DNA of 25,532 bases from contig CADCIU010000054.1 of the NCBI GenBank assembly GCA_902801585.1, positions 1 through 25,532 on the forward strand. The letters run 5' to 3'. The translations under genes and the position numbers were made by a program. Below, one piece after another: positions 1 through 8,640 of this stretch. The notes beneath the pieces were generated by a model. It was not told the DNA's origin and did no database searches. It saw only the letters and a list, made by a program, of their open reading frames with translations. This DNA is from an uncultured Lachnospiraceae bacterium. GTDB taxonomy: Bacteria > Bacillota_A > Clostridia > Lachnospirales > Lachnospiraceae. The first letter of the stretch is position 1. Every line of letters begins with the position of its first letter.

Positions 1-42
1 ACATTCAGCTGACACGTACTAATCGGTCGGAAGCTTATCCTT
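1..42 (+). rRNA. 23S rRNA, 3' end (partial)
   Basis: The first bases match the conserved 3' terminus of bacterial 23S rRNA (a GACACGTACTAATCGGTCGG block followed by CTTATCC, which would pair with the 5' end of the molecule). The gene enters from the left edge, so only the last ~42 nt are visible and the exact mature end is inferred. No 5S rRNA follows: only 59 nt separate it from tRNA-Asn. Confidence 0.9.
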
Positions 43-54
43 AAGTTTTTGGCA

Positions 55-70
55 GGGCCGGAGCCCTTTT
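55..70 (+). other. Short GC hairpin after 23S rRNA
   Basis: A 4-bp stem GGGC/GCCC with a CGGA loop is followed by TTTT. It could be a weak terminator or part of the 23S/tRNA processing spacer. It is too short to be convincing as an efficient terminator, and the tRNA-Asn 30 nt later probably shares the transcript. Confidence 0.25.
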
Positions 71-101
71 CGGTGTTCAGTTTTGAAGGTACAGAGTATA
101 T

Positions 102-173
102 GCCTTGATAGCTCAATGGTAGAGCACGCGGCTGTTAACCGCGGTGTTGCAGGTTCGAGCCCTGCTCGGGGCG
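102..173 (+). tRNA. tRNA-Asn(GTT)
   Basis: A full cloverleaf can be drawn: acceptor GCCTTGA/TCGGGGC, D stem GCTC/GAGC, anticodon stem CGCGG/CCGCG with loop CTGTTAA (anticodon GTT), T stem GCAGG/CCTGC with loop TTCGAGC, and discriminator G. CCA is not encoded. It sits directly behind 23S rRNA and is probably the last cistron of the rrn transcript, because a terminator follows immediately. Confidence 0.95.
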
Positions 174-176
174 CTG

Positions 177-209
177 AAAAGACAGTGGTTGATCTGCTGT
201 CTTTTTTTT
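177..209 (+). terminator. Intrinsic terminator of the rrn/tRNA-Asn transcript
   Basis: AAAAGACAG pairs with CTGTCTTTT around a short loop and is followed by an uninterrupted T8 run. The T tract and position just after tRNA-Asn make this the likely end of the ribosomal RNA operon. Confidence 0.85.
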
Positions 210-238
210 ATAGAAAATGCGGGCGGCTAAAATTGCTG

Positions 239-267
239 TTGATATCAAATTTGTTTTCTGCTATAAT
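239..267 (+). promoter_or_regulatory. SigA-type promoter for tRNA-Glu/Met/Leu
   Basis: TTGATA (239-244), a 17-nt spacer and a perfect TATAAT (262-267) lie 23 nt upstream of tRNA-Glu and after the preceding terminator. The three downstream tRNAs therefore form a transcription unit separate from the rrn operon. Confidence 0.8.
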
Positions 268-289
268 AGACAAGCTGAAGCGCAGATAA

Positions 290-361
290 GGCTCCGTGGT
301 CAAGAGGTTAAGACATCGCCCTTTCACGGCGGTAACACGGGTTCAATTCCCGTCGGAGTCA
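290..361 (+). tRNA. tRNA-Glu(TTC)
   Basis: Acceptor GGCTCCG pairs with CGGAGTC. The anticodon loop CTTTCAC gives anticodon TTC, and the T loop is TTCAATT. Discriminator A, no encoded CCA. It is the first gene of the Glu-Met-Leu tRNA operon. Confidence 0.95.
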
Positions 362-404
362 CTTTGAAGAAGTTTCAATGATATGGAACGAATTCAATTC
401 TTAT

Positions 405-478
405 GGACCCTTAGCTCAGTTGGTTAGAGCTCCCGGCTCATAACCGGTCGGTCCTGGGTTCGAGTCCCCGAGGGTCCA
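405..478 (+). tRNA. tRNA with CAT anticodon (elongator Met, or Ile2)
   Basis: Acceptor GGACCCT/AGGGTCC is perfect and the anticodon loop CTCATAA reads CAT. It is not the initiator, which has a different acceptor end. The C4-G69 and C5-G68 pairs resemble the acceptor bases used by TilS to recognise tRNA-Ile2, where C34 becomes lysidine and AUA is read. Sequence alone does not settle Met versus Ile2. One T-stem pair (T.C) is mismatched. Confidence 0.88.
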
Positions 479-501
479 CGAATGTCTGAAAAGGCATATG
501 A

Positions 502-525
502 GGCGGCGGTCAACAGACCGCCGCC
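502..525 (+). other. Perfect 10-bp GC hairpin between tRNA-Met and tRNA-Leu
   Basis: GGCGGCGGTC and GACCGCCGCC flank an AACA loop. There is no T run after it, so it is not a canonical intrinsic terminator. A role in processing or stabilising the tRNA precursor is possible. It could also indicate that tRNA-Leu is transcribed separately, but no good promoter is visible downstream. Confidence 0.5.
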
Positions 526-573
526 AAACACAATAAAGGATCTGTTAATACATAAGATCCCAATAATGTGCAG

Positions 574-658
574 GCCGGCATGGCGGAATTGGCAGACGCG
601 CGGGACTTAAAATCCCGTTCCCCTAAAGGGAGTGCGGGTTCGACCCCCGCTGCCGGCA
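574..658 (+). tRNA. tRNA-Leu(TAA)
   Basis: A class II tRNA of 85 nt with acceptor GCCGGCA/TGCCGGC, anticodon loop CTTAAAA (TAA), a long variable arm and T arm GCGGG/CCCGC. Discriminator A, no encoded CCA. It is the last gene of this tRNA operon and is followed by a strong hairpin. Confidence 0.95.
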
Positions 659-666
659 TAACTTGA

Positions 667-730
667 GAAATCATCGGAAAAGCCCGTAAAAGCGCGATAA
701 ACGCGTTTTGCGGGCTTTTTCGGTGATTTC
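667..730 (+). terminator. Long-stem terminator after the tRNA-Leu operon
   Basis: GAAATCA... and ...TGATTTC close a nearly continuous ~28-bp stem that passes through GCCCGTAAAAGCGCG and its complement, with an ATAAA loop. TTTTT lies in the descending arm rather than after it. The long imperfect stem may also be an RNase III-type processing site. Confidence 0.7.
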
Positions 731-752
731 CTCATGAAATTTCCTCGAACAT

Positions 753-802
753 CATTAAATGCATTTTGATTGCTCTAATATCGGTGATCGCGCATTAAAT
801 GC
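753..802. repeat. Direct repeat CATTAAATGC x2, candidate operator
   Basis: CATTAAATGC occurs at 753-762 and again at 793-802, exactly 40 bp apart (about four helical turns), just upstream of the candidate promoter of the 6-phospho-beta-glucosidase gene. CATTAAATG is itself nearly palindromic. The arrangement suits a dimeric or looping regulator, but no known family consensus is matched. Confidence 0.35.
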
Positions 803-820
803 TCTTTAGTGCTCTTTTGA

Positions 821-2368
<1,548 letters not shown>

Positions 2369-2397
2369 CCTGTGAGCAAAGTCTCTGAAGAATGCAG

Positions 2398-2438
2398 AAA
2401 AGGCGTCAGCCCCGCTATGAAGGGGCCGGCGCCTTTTT
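2398..2438 (+). terminator. Terminator of the GH1 gene
   Basis: AAGGCGTCAGCCCC and GGGGCCGGCGCCTT form a strong stem with a short GCTATGA loop, followed by TTTTT. It lies 30 nt after the glucosidase stop codon and before the convergent alpha-amylase gene. Confidence 0.85.
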
Positions 2439-2475
2439 GGCAGTTCATATTTCGTGAACTATAAGTACTGTTTGA

Positions 2476-3975
2476 TTATTCTGCCGATATATTCTCGATA
2501 TTACACGCGGCATTCTCCTGCTGCTGGTCTTTGCGGACCCATATGCTCATGGAGCCGTCTGCGCAGCTGAATACGCCGTAGCCTTCCTGATCGATCGTGA
2601 CCGGGTTTTTCAGGATGCCCATCGCGTCGGTCCAGACTTCACCCGCGTGCTGCGCGCCGACCAGCATTGCCTTATCGCCGCCGGTTCGGTTTGTCATCAG
2701 AACGGCGAGTCCGTCGCCACCGTGTGCCTCGTCACCCTCCATGGTCCAGCCGACGACGTCCGGATCGTCAAAATAGTCATGCTGGGGGCCGTATACGTGC
2801 GTCGCGCGAAGATCCATCATCAGGTCGATCTCTTTGTGGAAAGAGGGACCGCTCTTGGCCGGTACACCGTAATAGTTGCCATAGAATACACAGGGATATC
2901 CCTGTGGACGGAGCAGGATCACTGCGTAGGCGAGCGGAACGAACCAGGGCTGGATCGCGCTCTCAAGGGCCTGTCCGGCCTGTGTGTCGTGATTGTCGAC
3001 GAAAGTGACCGCATGTGTGGGATCGGTCGCTACCAGGGTGTCCTTAAGGAGCTCCTGCATGTCGAATTCACCGCCGCTGTTGCTGGCCTCGAAGAAGTGG
3101 AAGTGGAGCGGAACGTCGAAGAGGGACATGCATCCGCCGCAGTCATGGAGATACTGCTTCAGGACGTCTATTTCCGCATTCCAATATTCGCCCACGGCGA
3201 AAAGCTCCTTGTGGTTGTTGGCGCGGAGTTTTCCGAGCCATTCGGGGAAAAATTCCCTTGAGATGTGCTTGACGGCGTCCAGACGGAAACCGTGCACATT
3301 TGTGGTGTCGAGGTACCACTGTCCCCAGTTTGTCAGCTCCTCGCGCACCTTGGGCACGCTGAAGTCTACATTGGCGCCCATCAGATAGTCGTAGTTGACA
3401 TTTTCGCGGTCTACGCCGCGGTTCCACTGCACGCCCTTGAACTTGTAGATTGCCGACTTATTTTTGATCTCGTCGTAGTCTACGCCGTTGAAGCATGTGT
3501 GGTCCCAGACAAAATCGGAATACCTGCCGCCGCGTCCGGGGAATGTGAATTTGGTCCAAGCCTCGATCGGCTTGGGATCGGAGATCGTCTCCGTTCGATT
3601 CTCTTCGCTTACTTTTACAGCCTGGATCGTCTCCGTCTCGTCAGCGCCCATGCGGTGGTTGAGAACAATGTCCGCATAGACATCGATACCGCAAGCCTGT
3701 AGTTTTTGTACTGCATCTATATATTCATCTTTGGTCCCGTATTTGGTGGGAACCGTACCTTTCTGATCAAATTCTCCGAGGTCGTAAAGATCGTAGACCC
3801 CGTATCCTGTGTCGCTGATACCTGCCTGCCCCTTGTAAGCGGGCGGCAGCCATACGGAAGTGACGCCTCTGTCAGCGAGGGCTTCCGCTTCCCGGCTCAG
3901 CGTCTTCCAAAGAGTCGCGTCGGCCGGAAGATACCATTCAAAATATTGAAACATTACGCCATTTTCTTTACCCAT
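2476..3975 (-). CDS. amyA: Cytoplasmic alpha-amylase, glycoside hydrolase family 13
   Basis: Endo-hydrolysis of alpha-1,4-glucans, probably intracellular maltodextrin or glycogen, because the 499-aa protein starts with MGKENGVMFQYFEWY and has no signal peptide. This start and length are typical of the GH13_5 group (E. coli AmyA, Bacillus liquefying amylases). The four amylase regions are visible: DIVLNH around Asn106-His107, GFRLDAVKH with nucleophile Asp233, FAVGEYW with acid/base Glu263, and FVDNHDTQ with Asp330. A C-terminal beta domain follows to the end. ATG at 3975 is preceded by GGAGGT at 7-nt spacing. A candidate promoter lies at 4066-4094. The gene converges on the 6-phospho-glucosidase. 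The ~25 residues after the last domain strand are poorly conserved in appearance. Confidence 0.94.
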   Translation of the reverse strand: MGKENGVMFQYFEWYLPADATLWKTLSREAEALADRGVTSVWLPPAYKGQAGISDTGYGVYDLYDLGEFDQKGTVPTKYGTKDEYIDAVQKLQACGIDVYADIVLNHRMGADETETIQAVKVSEENRTETISDPKPIEAWTKFTFPGRGGRYSDFVWDHTCFNGVDYDEIKNKSAIYKFKGVQWNRGVDRENVNYDYLMGANVDFSVPKVREELTNWGQWYLDTTNVHGFRLDAVKHISREFFPEWLGKLRANNHKELFAVGEYWNAEIDVLKQYLHDCGGCMSLFDVPLHFHFFEASNSGGEFDMQELLKDTLVATDPTHAVTFVDNHDTQAGQALESAIQPWFVPLAYAVILLRPQGYPCVFYGNYYGVPAKSGPSFHKEIDLMMDLRATHVYGPQHDYFDDPDVVGWTMEGDEAHGGDGLAVLMTNRTGGDKAMLVGAQHAGEVWTDAMGILKNPVTIDQEGYGVFSCADGSMSIWVRKDQQQENAACNIENISAE

Positions 3976-3999
3976 AGCAGTAACCTCCGTTTCTGAGTC

Positions 4000-4021
4000 G
4001 AATGCAGGATTTTCCGCATTC
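4000..4021. promoter_or_regulatory. Inverted repeat in the alpha-amylase leader
   Basis: GAATGC-A-GGA and TCC-GCATTC form a near-perfect inverted repeat (one bulged base) centred about 35 nt upstream of the amylase ATG and just upstream of its ribosome site. It could be an operator or a leader hairpin. It does not match the CcpA cre consensus. Confidence 0.4.
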
Positions 4022-4065
4022 GTATGTTCGTTTCCAATTCTACTGCCAGGCTTGGGGTTGGGATA

Positions 4066-4094
4066 ATGGTAATTCTAATCAAATGGCCGTTCAA
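4066..4094 (-). promoter_or_regulatory. Candidate alpha-amylase promoter
   Basis: Reading the minus strand, TTGAAC (4094-4089), 17 nt, then TACCAT (4071-4066) gives 4/6 matches in each box, about 90 nt before the amylase start. It is a plausible but not strong SigA-type promoter. Confidence 0.45.
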
Positions 4095-4132
4095 GGACTA
4101 TTTTGACCGGTTTTAGGGGATAATTGACTTTT

Positions 4133-4162
4133 GGCGCTGTAAACCCGTGAGTTTTCAGCGCC
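4133..4162 (-). terminator. Hairpin overlapping the stop of the DUF2232-like gene
   Basis: GGCGCTG and CAGCGCC form a 7-bp stem extended by AAA/TTT pairs. The stop codon of the upstream minus-strand gene lies in one arm. No real U tract follows on the minus strand, so it may be a weak terminator or an mRNA 3' end stabiliser. Confidence 0.4.
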
Positions 4163-5093
4163 TTTCGTTCGCGAGACGGTCGTCGATTGCGTAGTGCAGA
4201 TTGCCGGAGATATAGATATAGCCGGCGACGATGGGAATATAAGAAATCGTGAAAGTGATCAACAGTGAGAGAATAAAACCAACTGCTCTGGGCAGTCGGA
4301 GGTAGACCCTGCATACCATAAGCAGCGCAATATAACCGAAAAAAATCAAGTAGATCACGCCGCAGATCCCGGCAGACTGTGCGATATCCTGCACGGTCGG
4401 ATTGGCAAAGGGCTTCGCAAAACTGTAAATATAGACGAACACCAGAAAAGCAGCGATAAAACCGGAGATCTTGGAAGGATAGTACTGCGTAAGCGGCTGG
4501 GGCTTTTTGATGGGATAGCGCAGCTTGCGCAGGATCACCAGGCTCAGATAATAGACGATCAGCCCCTGCATGGCACCCATAAATCCCATGGAAATGACGT
4601 ACATGCGGCGCAGATAATCATAAGAAAGAATGCCTGTCGCGGTATCCATTCCGGCCTGCTCGAACGCCTGGTTCATCCCTTCCTGCATGGCCATGATATC
4701 CTGATTGATATCGATGCCGAAAAGAGAGGCGAGCGCGACCGAACAGAGCAGTTCCGCGACGGCGGAAAGCGCGACGACCAGCACCAGAGTCCGGTTCATA
4801 TCCCTTTCTGCCTTGATGCAGGAACCATAAACCATGCCGATGAAGGACTCCGCGATCGCATAAAAGATTGCCGTGAACGTGCCGAAGAGAAAAGAAAGCA
4901 GCACCGTACAGACAAACACGGGAAGACTGTCCTTCCACCCGTATTTGGCAGAAAATGCCACCATGGGGATCGGAAAAATGAACATAAAGATCCCCTCTAA
5001 AAACCCGCCGGTCTGTCTGTTGATCAGAAGCAGAACGCCGAAGATGGCAACGATCATGGCTCCGTAAGTTAATTCCTGAGTTTTAGTATTCAT
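4155..5093 (-). CDS. Multi-pass membrane protein, DUF2232/YybS-like
   Basis: A 312-aa integral membrane protein with about eight hydrophobic segments (roughly residues 9-28, 34-52, 57-90 as a pair, 102-124, 162-190, 208-228, 242-268 and 273-298). Segment spacing and length resemble the DUF2232 family (Bacillus YybS), whose biochemical role is unsettled. No catalytic motif is visible. The Met at 5093 starts just before the first membrane segment, but there is no Shine-Dalgarno sequence. A consensus promoter has its -10 only 7 nt upstream, so the mRNA is predicted to be leaderless. The next Met (residue 13) would truncate the first segment and has GGAG only 2 nt away, so it is less likely. It is a single-gene unit between hairpins. 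Confidence 0.72.
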   Translation of the reverse strand: MNTKTQELTYGAMIVAIFGVLLLINRQTGGFLEGIFMFIFPIPMVAFSAKYGWKDSLPVFVCTVLLSFLFGTFTAIFYAIAESFIGMVYGSCIKAERDMNRTLVLVVALSAVAELLCSVALASLFGIDINQDIMAMQEGMNQAFEQAGMDTATGILSYDYLRRMYVISMGFMGAMQGLIVYYLSLVILRKLRYPIKKPQPLTQYYPSKISGFIAAFLVFVYIYSFAKPFANPTVQDIAQSAGICGVIYLIFFGYIALLMVCRVYLRLPRAVGFILSLLITFTISYIPIVAGYIYISGNLHYAIDDRLANERR

Positions 5094-5100
5094 AAGTCAA

Positions 5101-5129
5101 AATATACACCAACCGAAATCGGTTGTAAA
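5101..5129 (-). promoter_or_regulatory. Promoter with embedded palindrome, DUF2232-like gene
   Basis: On the minus strand TTTACA (5129-5124), exactly 17 nt and TATATT (5106-5101) make a 5/6 plus 5/6 promoter. The spacer carries the perfect inverted repeat CAACCGA-TT-TCGGTTG (5125-5110), a classic repressor position. The -10 ends 7 nt before the ATG, so transcription should start at or next to the start codon. Confidence 0.65.
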
Positions 5130-5140
5130 TCCGGAAGAAG

Positions 5141-5166
5141 AAAAGGACCGCAGCAGCGGTCCTTTT
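5141..5166 (-). terminator. Terminator of the adenylating-enzyme gene
   Basis: AAAAGGACCGC and GCGGTCCTTTT form a perfect 11-bp stem with a 4-nt loop. On the minus strand TTTT then CTTCTTCC follows. It lies 38 nt after the stop codon and upstream of the DUF2232 promoter, so the two genes are separate units. Confidence 0.85.
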
Positions 5167-5203
5167 CGGTGTGATCACTTCGCTTTTCTTATTCGCCGTT
5201 TTC

Positions 5204-6601
5204 TTATTCTTCGTCAGAAGAGATCTCGGCGCTGCCCACGTCTTCACCGGCGTGCTCGGGTTCTCCGATCGCACCGGGCTGCACCTTGCTGATGATGACT
5301 CTGAGCTTGCCGTTGGGATCCACAGGGATCTCGTCCAGCCACTGATAAGTGATCCTGATCGAGGGATCATGGAACATGGCCATAAGTTTCTCATCAAGTA
5401 CCTGCTCGATCTCCTGCTGCTTCTCGACAGGTGTATCGGGATTTCTGACCATCATCAGAGTGAGGTCGTCATAGGTCTCCTGGACCATTCTGTAGGAGAT
5501 GATCTCGGGTATGTAGTTGACGATACCGGAGATATTTCCCCACTCCGTTACGCTGCCGTCCCTGTGGTGGATGACATCGTTCATACGGCCCTGGACACCT
5601 CTCATGAAGCGAAGTCCCTTCTTCATATAGCTGTCCGCCTGGTCGAAGGAAGTGTAGTTGATCAGGGGGAGCTCTGTCTTGTACAGAGGTGTGATCACCA
5701 TCATTCCCTTGGCTGCAGGACCTGTCAGGTCTTTGTTGTAGACATTGACTACGAACAGGTCGCTGTTGACCTGATAATACTTCTTGCCGGGGACTCTGAT
5801 GACGCAGGAGCCGGTCTCACCCATTCCGTACGCGTCGATGAGGCCGGGGCCGAATACATCGATCAGCAGGGCTCTGGACGGCTCATCGAGCATCTCTCCG
5901 AAAGGCGTGTAGAAGGCGGGCTTGTGCAGGTACAGATCGTTCTCCTTGACATATTTGGCAATGCGCATCAGGAGATTCTTGTGGTTGTACAGATAGTCGG
6001 GCTTGTAGGCGTTGATCTCATCTACGAGCGTCTGGGTGTCCACGCGCTGCTTGATCGTATCGGACATATATTTGCGGCGCAGAATGCCGAGCTTCTGAAC
6101 AAAGGAATCATATTCCTTGACCGGTCCGTGCAGGGAGTTGGGACGGCTCATGGTCTTTCCCGTGATGGGATTGAAGCCGCCGTATCCCATCGTGCGCAGC
6201 CAGTTGGCGACGACGTAGGCATACTCTTTGGGCGAGATCAGTACGCGCAGCGGTCTTCCGGTGGATCCGGAGGTGGGAGATACATGCCAGTATTTATATT
6301 TCTCCGGGTCTTTCTGTGCCTCTTCATCCATCCAGTCGCGGAGCTGGTCCTTGGTCAGGAGAGGGAACTTATAGAGATCTTCGGCACAATGATAATCGTC
6401 AGGCGTCGTGCCGCTCTCTTCGAAACGTGCGCGGTAGAAAGGAATCTCGTAAGCAGCCGTCATCAGCTCATGAACGCCTTTGTTCTGCTTTTCCAGAATC
6501 CTCTTATAGTTTTTGGAGTTGACAGGCTCTTTTTCTATCGCTGCATAGGCAGCCAGAGAGTATACATGCTCCAGTTTATGATCCAATTCGTAGTTATTCA
6601 T
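5204..6601 (-). CDS. Phenylacetate-CoA ligase-like AMP-forming enzyme (PaaK family)
   Basis: An ANL-superfamily enzyme expected to activate a carboxylic acid with ATP, giving an acyl-adenylate and usually a CoA thioester. From the start used here (465 aa), the phosphate loop SPTSGSTGRP is at 108-117, the adenine/acyl motif DAYGMGETG at 256-264, the hinge region GRMND at 338-342 and the C-terminal catalytic lysine in DPNGKLR near 432. The size and order fit PaaK-type aryl-CoA ligases. ATG at 6601 is chosen because AAAGGAGG lies just upstream (6613-6606). An in-frame ATG 60 nt earlier has no such site. The C-terminus ends in an acidic tail. No CoA-dependent aromatic pathway genes are adjacent, so the substrate (phenylacetate, indoleacetate or other) is unknown. 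Confidence 0.85.
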   Translation of the reverse strand: MNNYELDHKLEHVYSLAAYAAIEKEPVNSKNYKRILEKQNKGVHELMTAAYEIPFYRARFEESGTTPDDYHCAEDLYKFPLLTKDQLRDWMDEEAQKDPEKYKYWHVSPTSGSTGRPLRVLISPKEYAYVVANWLRTMGYGGFNPITGKTMSRPNSLHGPVKEYDSFVQKLGILRRKYMSDTIKQRVDTQTLVDEINAYKPDYLYNHKNLLMRIAKYVKENDLYLHKPAFYTPFGEMLDEPSRALLIDVFGPGLIDAYGMGETGSCVIRVPGKKYYQVNSDLFVVNVYNKDLTGPAAKGMMVITPLYKTELPLINYTSFDQADSYMKKGLRFMRGVQGRMNDVIHHRDGSVTEWGNISGIVNYIPEIISYRMVQETYDDLTLMMVRNPDTPVEKQQEIEQVLDEKLMAMFHDPSIRITYQWLDEIPVDPNGKLRVIISKVQPGAIGEPEHAGEDVGSAEISSDEE

Positions 6602-6666
6602 ATGACCTCCTTTGTGGGCAAACAGCTTCGCAGTAGTGCGGATGTTAATTGGTCCACACATGGGGT

Positions 6667-6695
6667 ATTATCGTATCGATTTGGAAAAATAGCAA
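6667..6695 (-). promoter_or_regulatory. Candidate promoter of the PaaK-like gene
   Basis: On the minus strand TTGCTA (6695-6690), 17 nt, GATAAT (6672-6667). The -10 is 5/6 and the -35 4/6, leaving a leader of about 60 nt before the ATG at 6601. Confidence 0.5.
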
Positions 6696-6943
6696 TAACC
6701 AATTTGACGGTTTTTAATATGGTTAAAATAGTATTATGTTCGATTAAAAAAATGCCGATATTAGTGTTTCACCACTGTTTCGATTGTATCTGAATATAGA
6801 CGGCGAGATTAATTAAATATTAAATGTATTAATAAAATATTTCTGAAATATTTATTAAAGAACGATTAAACCCAGGCAACGTAACAAAACTATCCGATTC
6901 TTTCTAAAAAAAATCTAAATATGGTTAAGAAAACGTAGATTTC
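6696..6943. other. AT-rich intergenic region between divergent genes
   Basis: This stretch separates the divergent PaaK-like and NlpC/P60 genes. I see no coding capacity or RNA gene. It holds a 9+1+9 inverted repeat (6835-6853) and copies of ATGGTTA at 6718-6724 and 6921-6927, with an inverted partner TAACCAT at 6956-6962 inside the NlpC promoter spacer. Confidence 0.5.
6835..6853. promoter_or_regulatory. CodY-box-like inverted repeat
   Basis: AAATATTTCTGAAATATTT is a perfect inverted repeat (9-nt arms, 1-nt centre). Its central 15 bases match the CodY consensus AATTTTCWGAAAATT at 11 positions. It lies between two divergent promoters, about 90 bp upstream of the NlpC/P60 -35. CodY regulation is inference. 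Confidence 0.4.
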
Positions 6944-6972
6944 TTGACACTAAAATAACCATTTGCTATAGT
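6944..6972 (+). promoter_or_regulatory. Strong SigA-type promoter for the NlpC/P60 gene
   Basis: TTGACA (6944-6949), 17 nt, TATAGT (6967-6972): a perfect -35 and a 5/6 -10. The leader is ~70 nt, ending in TCGGAGG ahead of ATG 7052. Confidence 0.85.
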
Positions 6973-7051
6973 ACCCACGGCTAAAGAAAAGTGTATTAAC
7001 GAAGTTTTTACAAGTGATGTCGGGTTGTTTCCGGCATATATCGGAGGTTAC

Positions 7052-8431
7052 ATGGTTTTTACAAGAACAAGACTACTGACAGGGCTGGTCACATTCTCAA
7101 TGGCTGCAGCTGTATTGGGATCACCGGCACGGGCGATGGGGAATACCGCAAGGGGAAATGCCGCAGCGACACTCAATCCCATAACGGGAAATATCATTAC
7201 TCCGGAAAATGCGCAGTCGGAACTTGTCGCGGATGCAGTGATGGCGATTGTAAGACCTGTACAGAAAACGGAAGATATCAATGTGAGAAAGGAAATGCTC
7301 ACTTCCGTTTCCGAGAATACAAACTCAAAGGTCAGTTTGGAAAAAGAGGACAAGCTCGAGCTGGCAGTCGCCGCACCCAATGTCTATCTGAATATCCACA
7401 CCGAAGCTTCCCTTGGAAGCGAGGTTATCGGAAAACTGTACAGCAATGATGTGGCGAAAGTGCTGCAGGACAACGGCGGGGACTGGGTCAGGATCAAGTC
7501 GGGCAAAGTCGTCGGCTACGTTCTGAGCGAATATCTTGTCAAGGGCGACGAAGCGGAGCTGATCTCTGAACTGGTCAAGAAGAATGTCGCAACGGTAGAC
7601 AGCGGCAGCGACGAAGTGGAAGTTCATCGGTATAAGAGTGATCACAGCGTTATGATGACCGTGTCCCAGGGCGAGCAGATCGATGTCGAGGAGGACATGG
7701 AGAACGAGACGGACGGATGGATCGAAGTCTCAACGGAAAACGGCAGAGGATATGTCAAAAGTGAAGAAGTGAATATTACGGACAGTTACCCTGTGGCGGA
7801 AACGGTCGAGGAACAGCAGGAACGTCTGGAGAATGCGACGGTCAAGGATATCGCAGATGATGCCCAGCTCAAAGCGGACAAGGCTTCGGAAGTGGCGCAG
7901 GCTGCCCAGGAGAAAGCAGACGAAGCCCGGAGCATCGTGGAGGACGAGGACGCTGAGCCGACCAGAGCGGAAGAAAAAGCGGCAGAGACAGCGCTGATCG
8001 CCGCTGAAGTGACACAGCTCGCTGCGGATAATACACAGGAAACAGCGGACAGCGCCAAAGAGGATATGATGAAACACGGCGCGGAGTCCGGACAGGCGGT
8101 CGCTGACTTCGCGGTGCAGTTCGTGGGCAATCCGTACGTGTGGGGCGGCTCAAGCCTGACGCACGGCACAGACTGCAGCGGATTTACAATGGCCGTATAT
8201 TCCAATTTCGGCGTAGGTCTTCCTCATTATGATGCCGCACAGAGAGGGTATGGCATCGGGATCGATTCTCTCGATGATGCGAGGCCGGGCGACCTGATCT
8301 GCTTCTACGGCCACGTCGGGATCTATATCGGAGACGGCATGATGGTCCATGCCTCTAATGCGCGGGACGGAATCAAAATATCGAGAGCGGACTACCGCTC
8401 GATCGCGGCGATCCGACGGATCTTCTATTGA
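7052..8431 (+). CDS. Secreted NlpC/P60 peptidoglycan hydrolase with SH3-like domains
   Basis: A secreted cell-wall endopeptidase, expected to cut peptidoglycan stem peptides. From ATG 7052 (459 aa, preceded by GGAGG; an in-frame upstream ATG has no ribosome site) there is a Sec signal peptide with Arg residues, a hydrophobic core and SPARA near residue 28. Next come a bacterial SH3 domain (~108-163, VYLNIHTEASLGSEVIGKL), a second SH3-like region (~198-241, GWIEV...GRGYVKSEEV), an Ala/Glu/Lys-rich coiled-coil segment (~255-337) and a C-terminal NlpC/P60 domain (~346-459). The catalytic set is Cys375 in TDCSGF, His421 in YGHVGIYIG and His433 in VHASN. The coiled-coil spacer between binding and catalytic domains resembles PcsB/CwlO-type hydrolases that need activation, but FtsX dependence cannot be read from this. 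Monocistronic. Confidence 0.93.
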   Translation: MVFTRTRLLTGLVTFSMAAAVLGSPARAMGNTARGNAAATLNPITGNIITPENAQSELVADAVMAIVRPVQKTEDINVRKEMLTSVSENTNSKVSLEKEDKLELAVAAPNVYLNIHTEASLGSEVIGKLYSNDVAKVLQDNGGDWVRIKSGKVVGYVLSEYLVKGDEAELISELVKKNVATVDSGSDEVEVHRYKSDHSVMMTVSQGEQIDVEEDMENETDGWIEVSTENGRGYVKSEEVNITDSYPVAETVEEQQERLENATVKDIADDAQLKADKASEVAQAAQEKADEARSIVEDEDAEPTRAEEKAAETALIAAEVTQLAADNTQETADSAKEDMMKHGAESGQAVADFAVQFVGNPYVWGGSSLTHGTDCSGFTMAVYSNFGVGLPHYDAAQRGYGIGIDSLDDARPGDLICFYGHVGIYIGDGMMVHASNARDGIKISRADYRSIAAIRRIFY

Positions 8432-8519
8432 TCGGCAGATCTCTTACATATTTATATTCTGCATTTAAATAATCGATATTCATATAAATTATATTTATAC
8501 ATACTGTATTTTGAACAGC

Positions 8520-8590
8520 ACATCTGTCGTGCATGCGGTTTTGATTTTCATAAAAGTGAAATGAAGCCGTGTGCCGGCAGATGTTTTTTT
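8520..8590 (+). terminator. Terminator of the NlpC/P60 gene
   Basis: ACATCTG... pairs with ...CAGATGT, with further pairing of the inner CGG/CCG segments, followed by T7. The hairpin is long and imperfect, about 90 nt after the stop codon. Confidence 0.7.
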
Positions 8591-8640
8591 GAGCAGATTG
8601 AGAGCAAATTCGTGCAATTGAGCTGATAAAAGTTATTTTT

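Noticed and set aside
83..289. A small open frame over the first tRNA
   Set aside because: It is translated through tRNA-Asn and a terminator and is not a protein gene.
5171..6793. A 540-codon open frame on the plus strand
   Set aside because: Antisense to the PaaK-like gene, whose adenylation motifs are intact on the minus strand. No domain or start signal.
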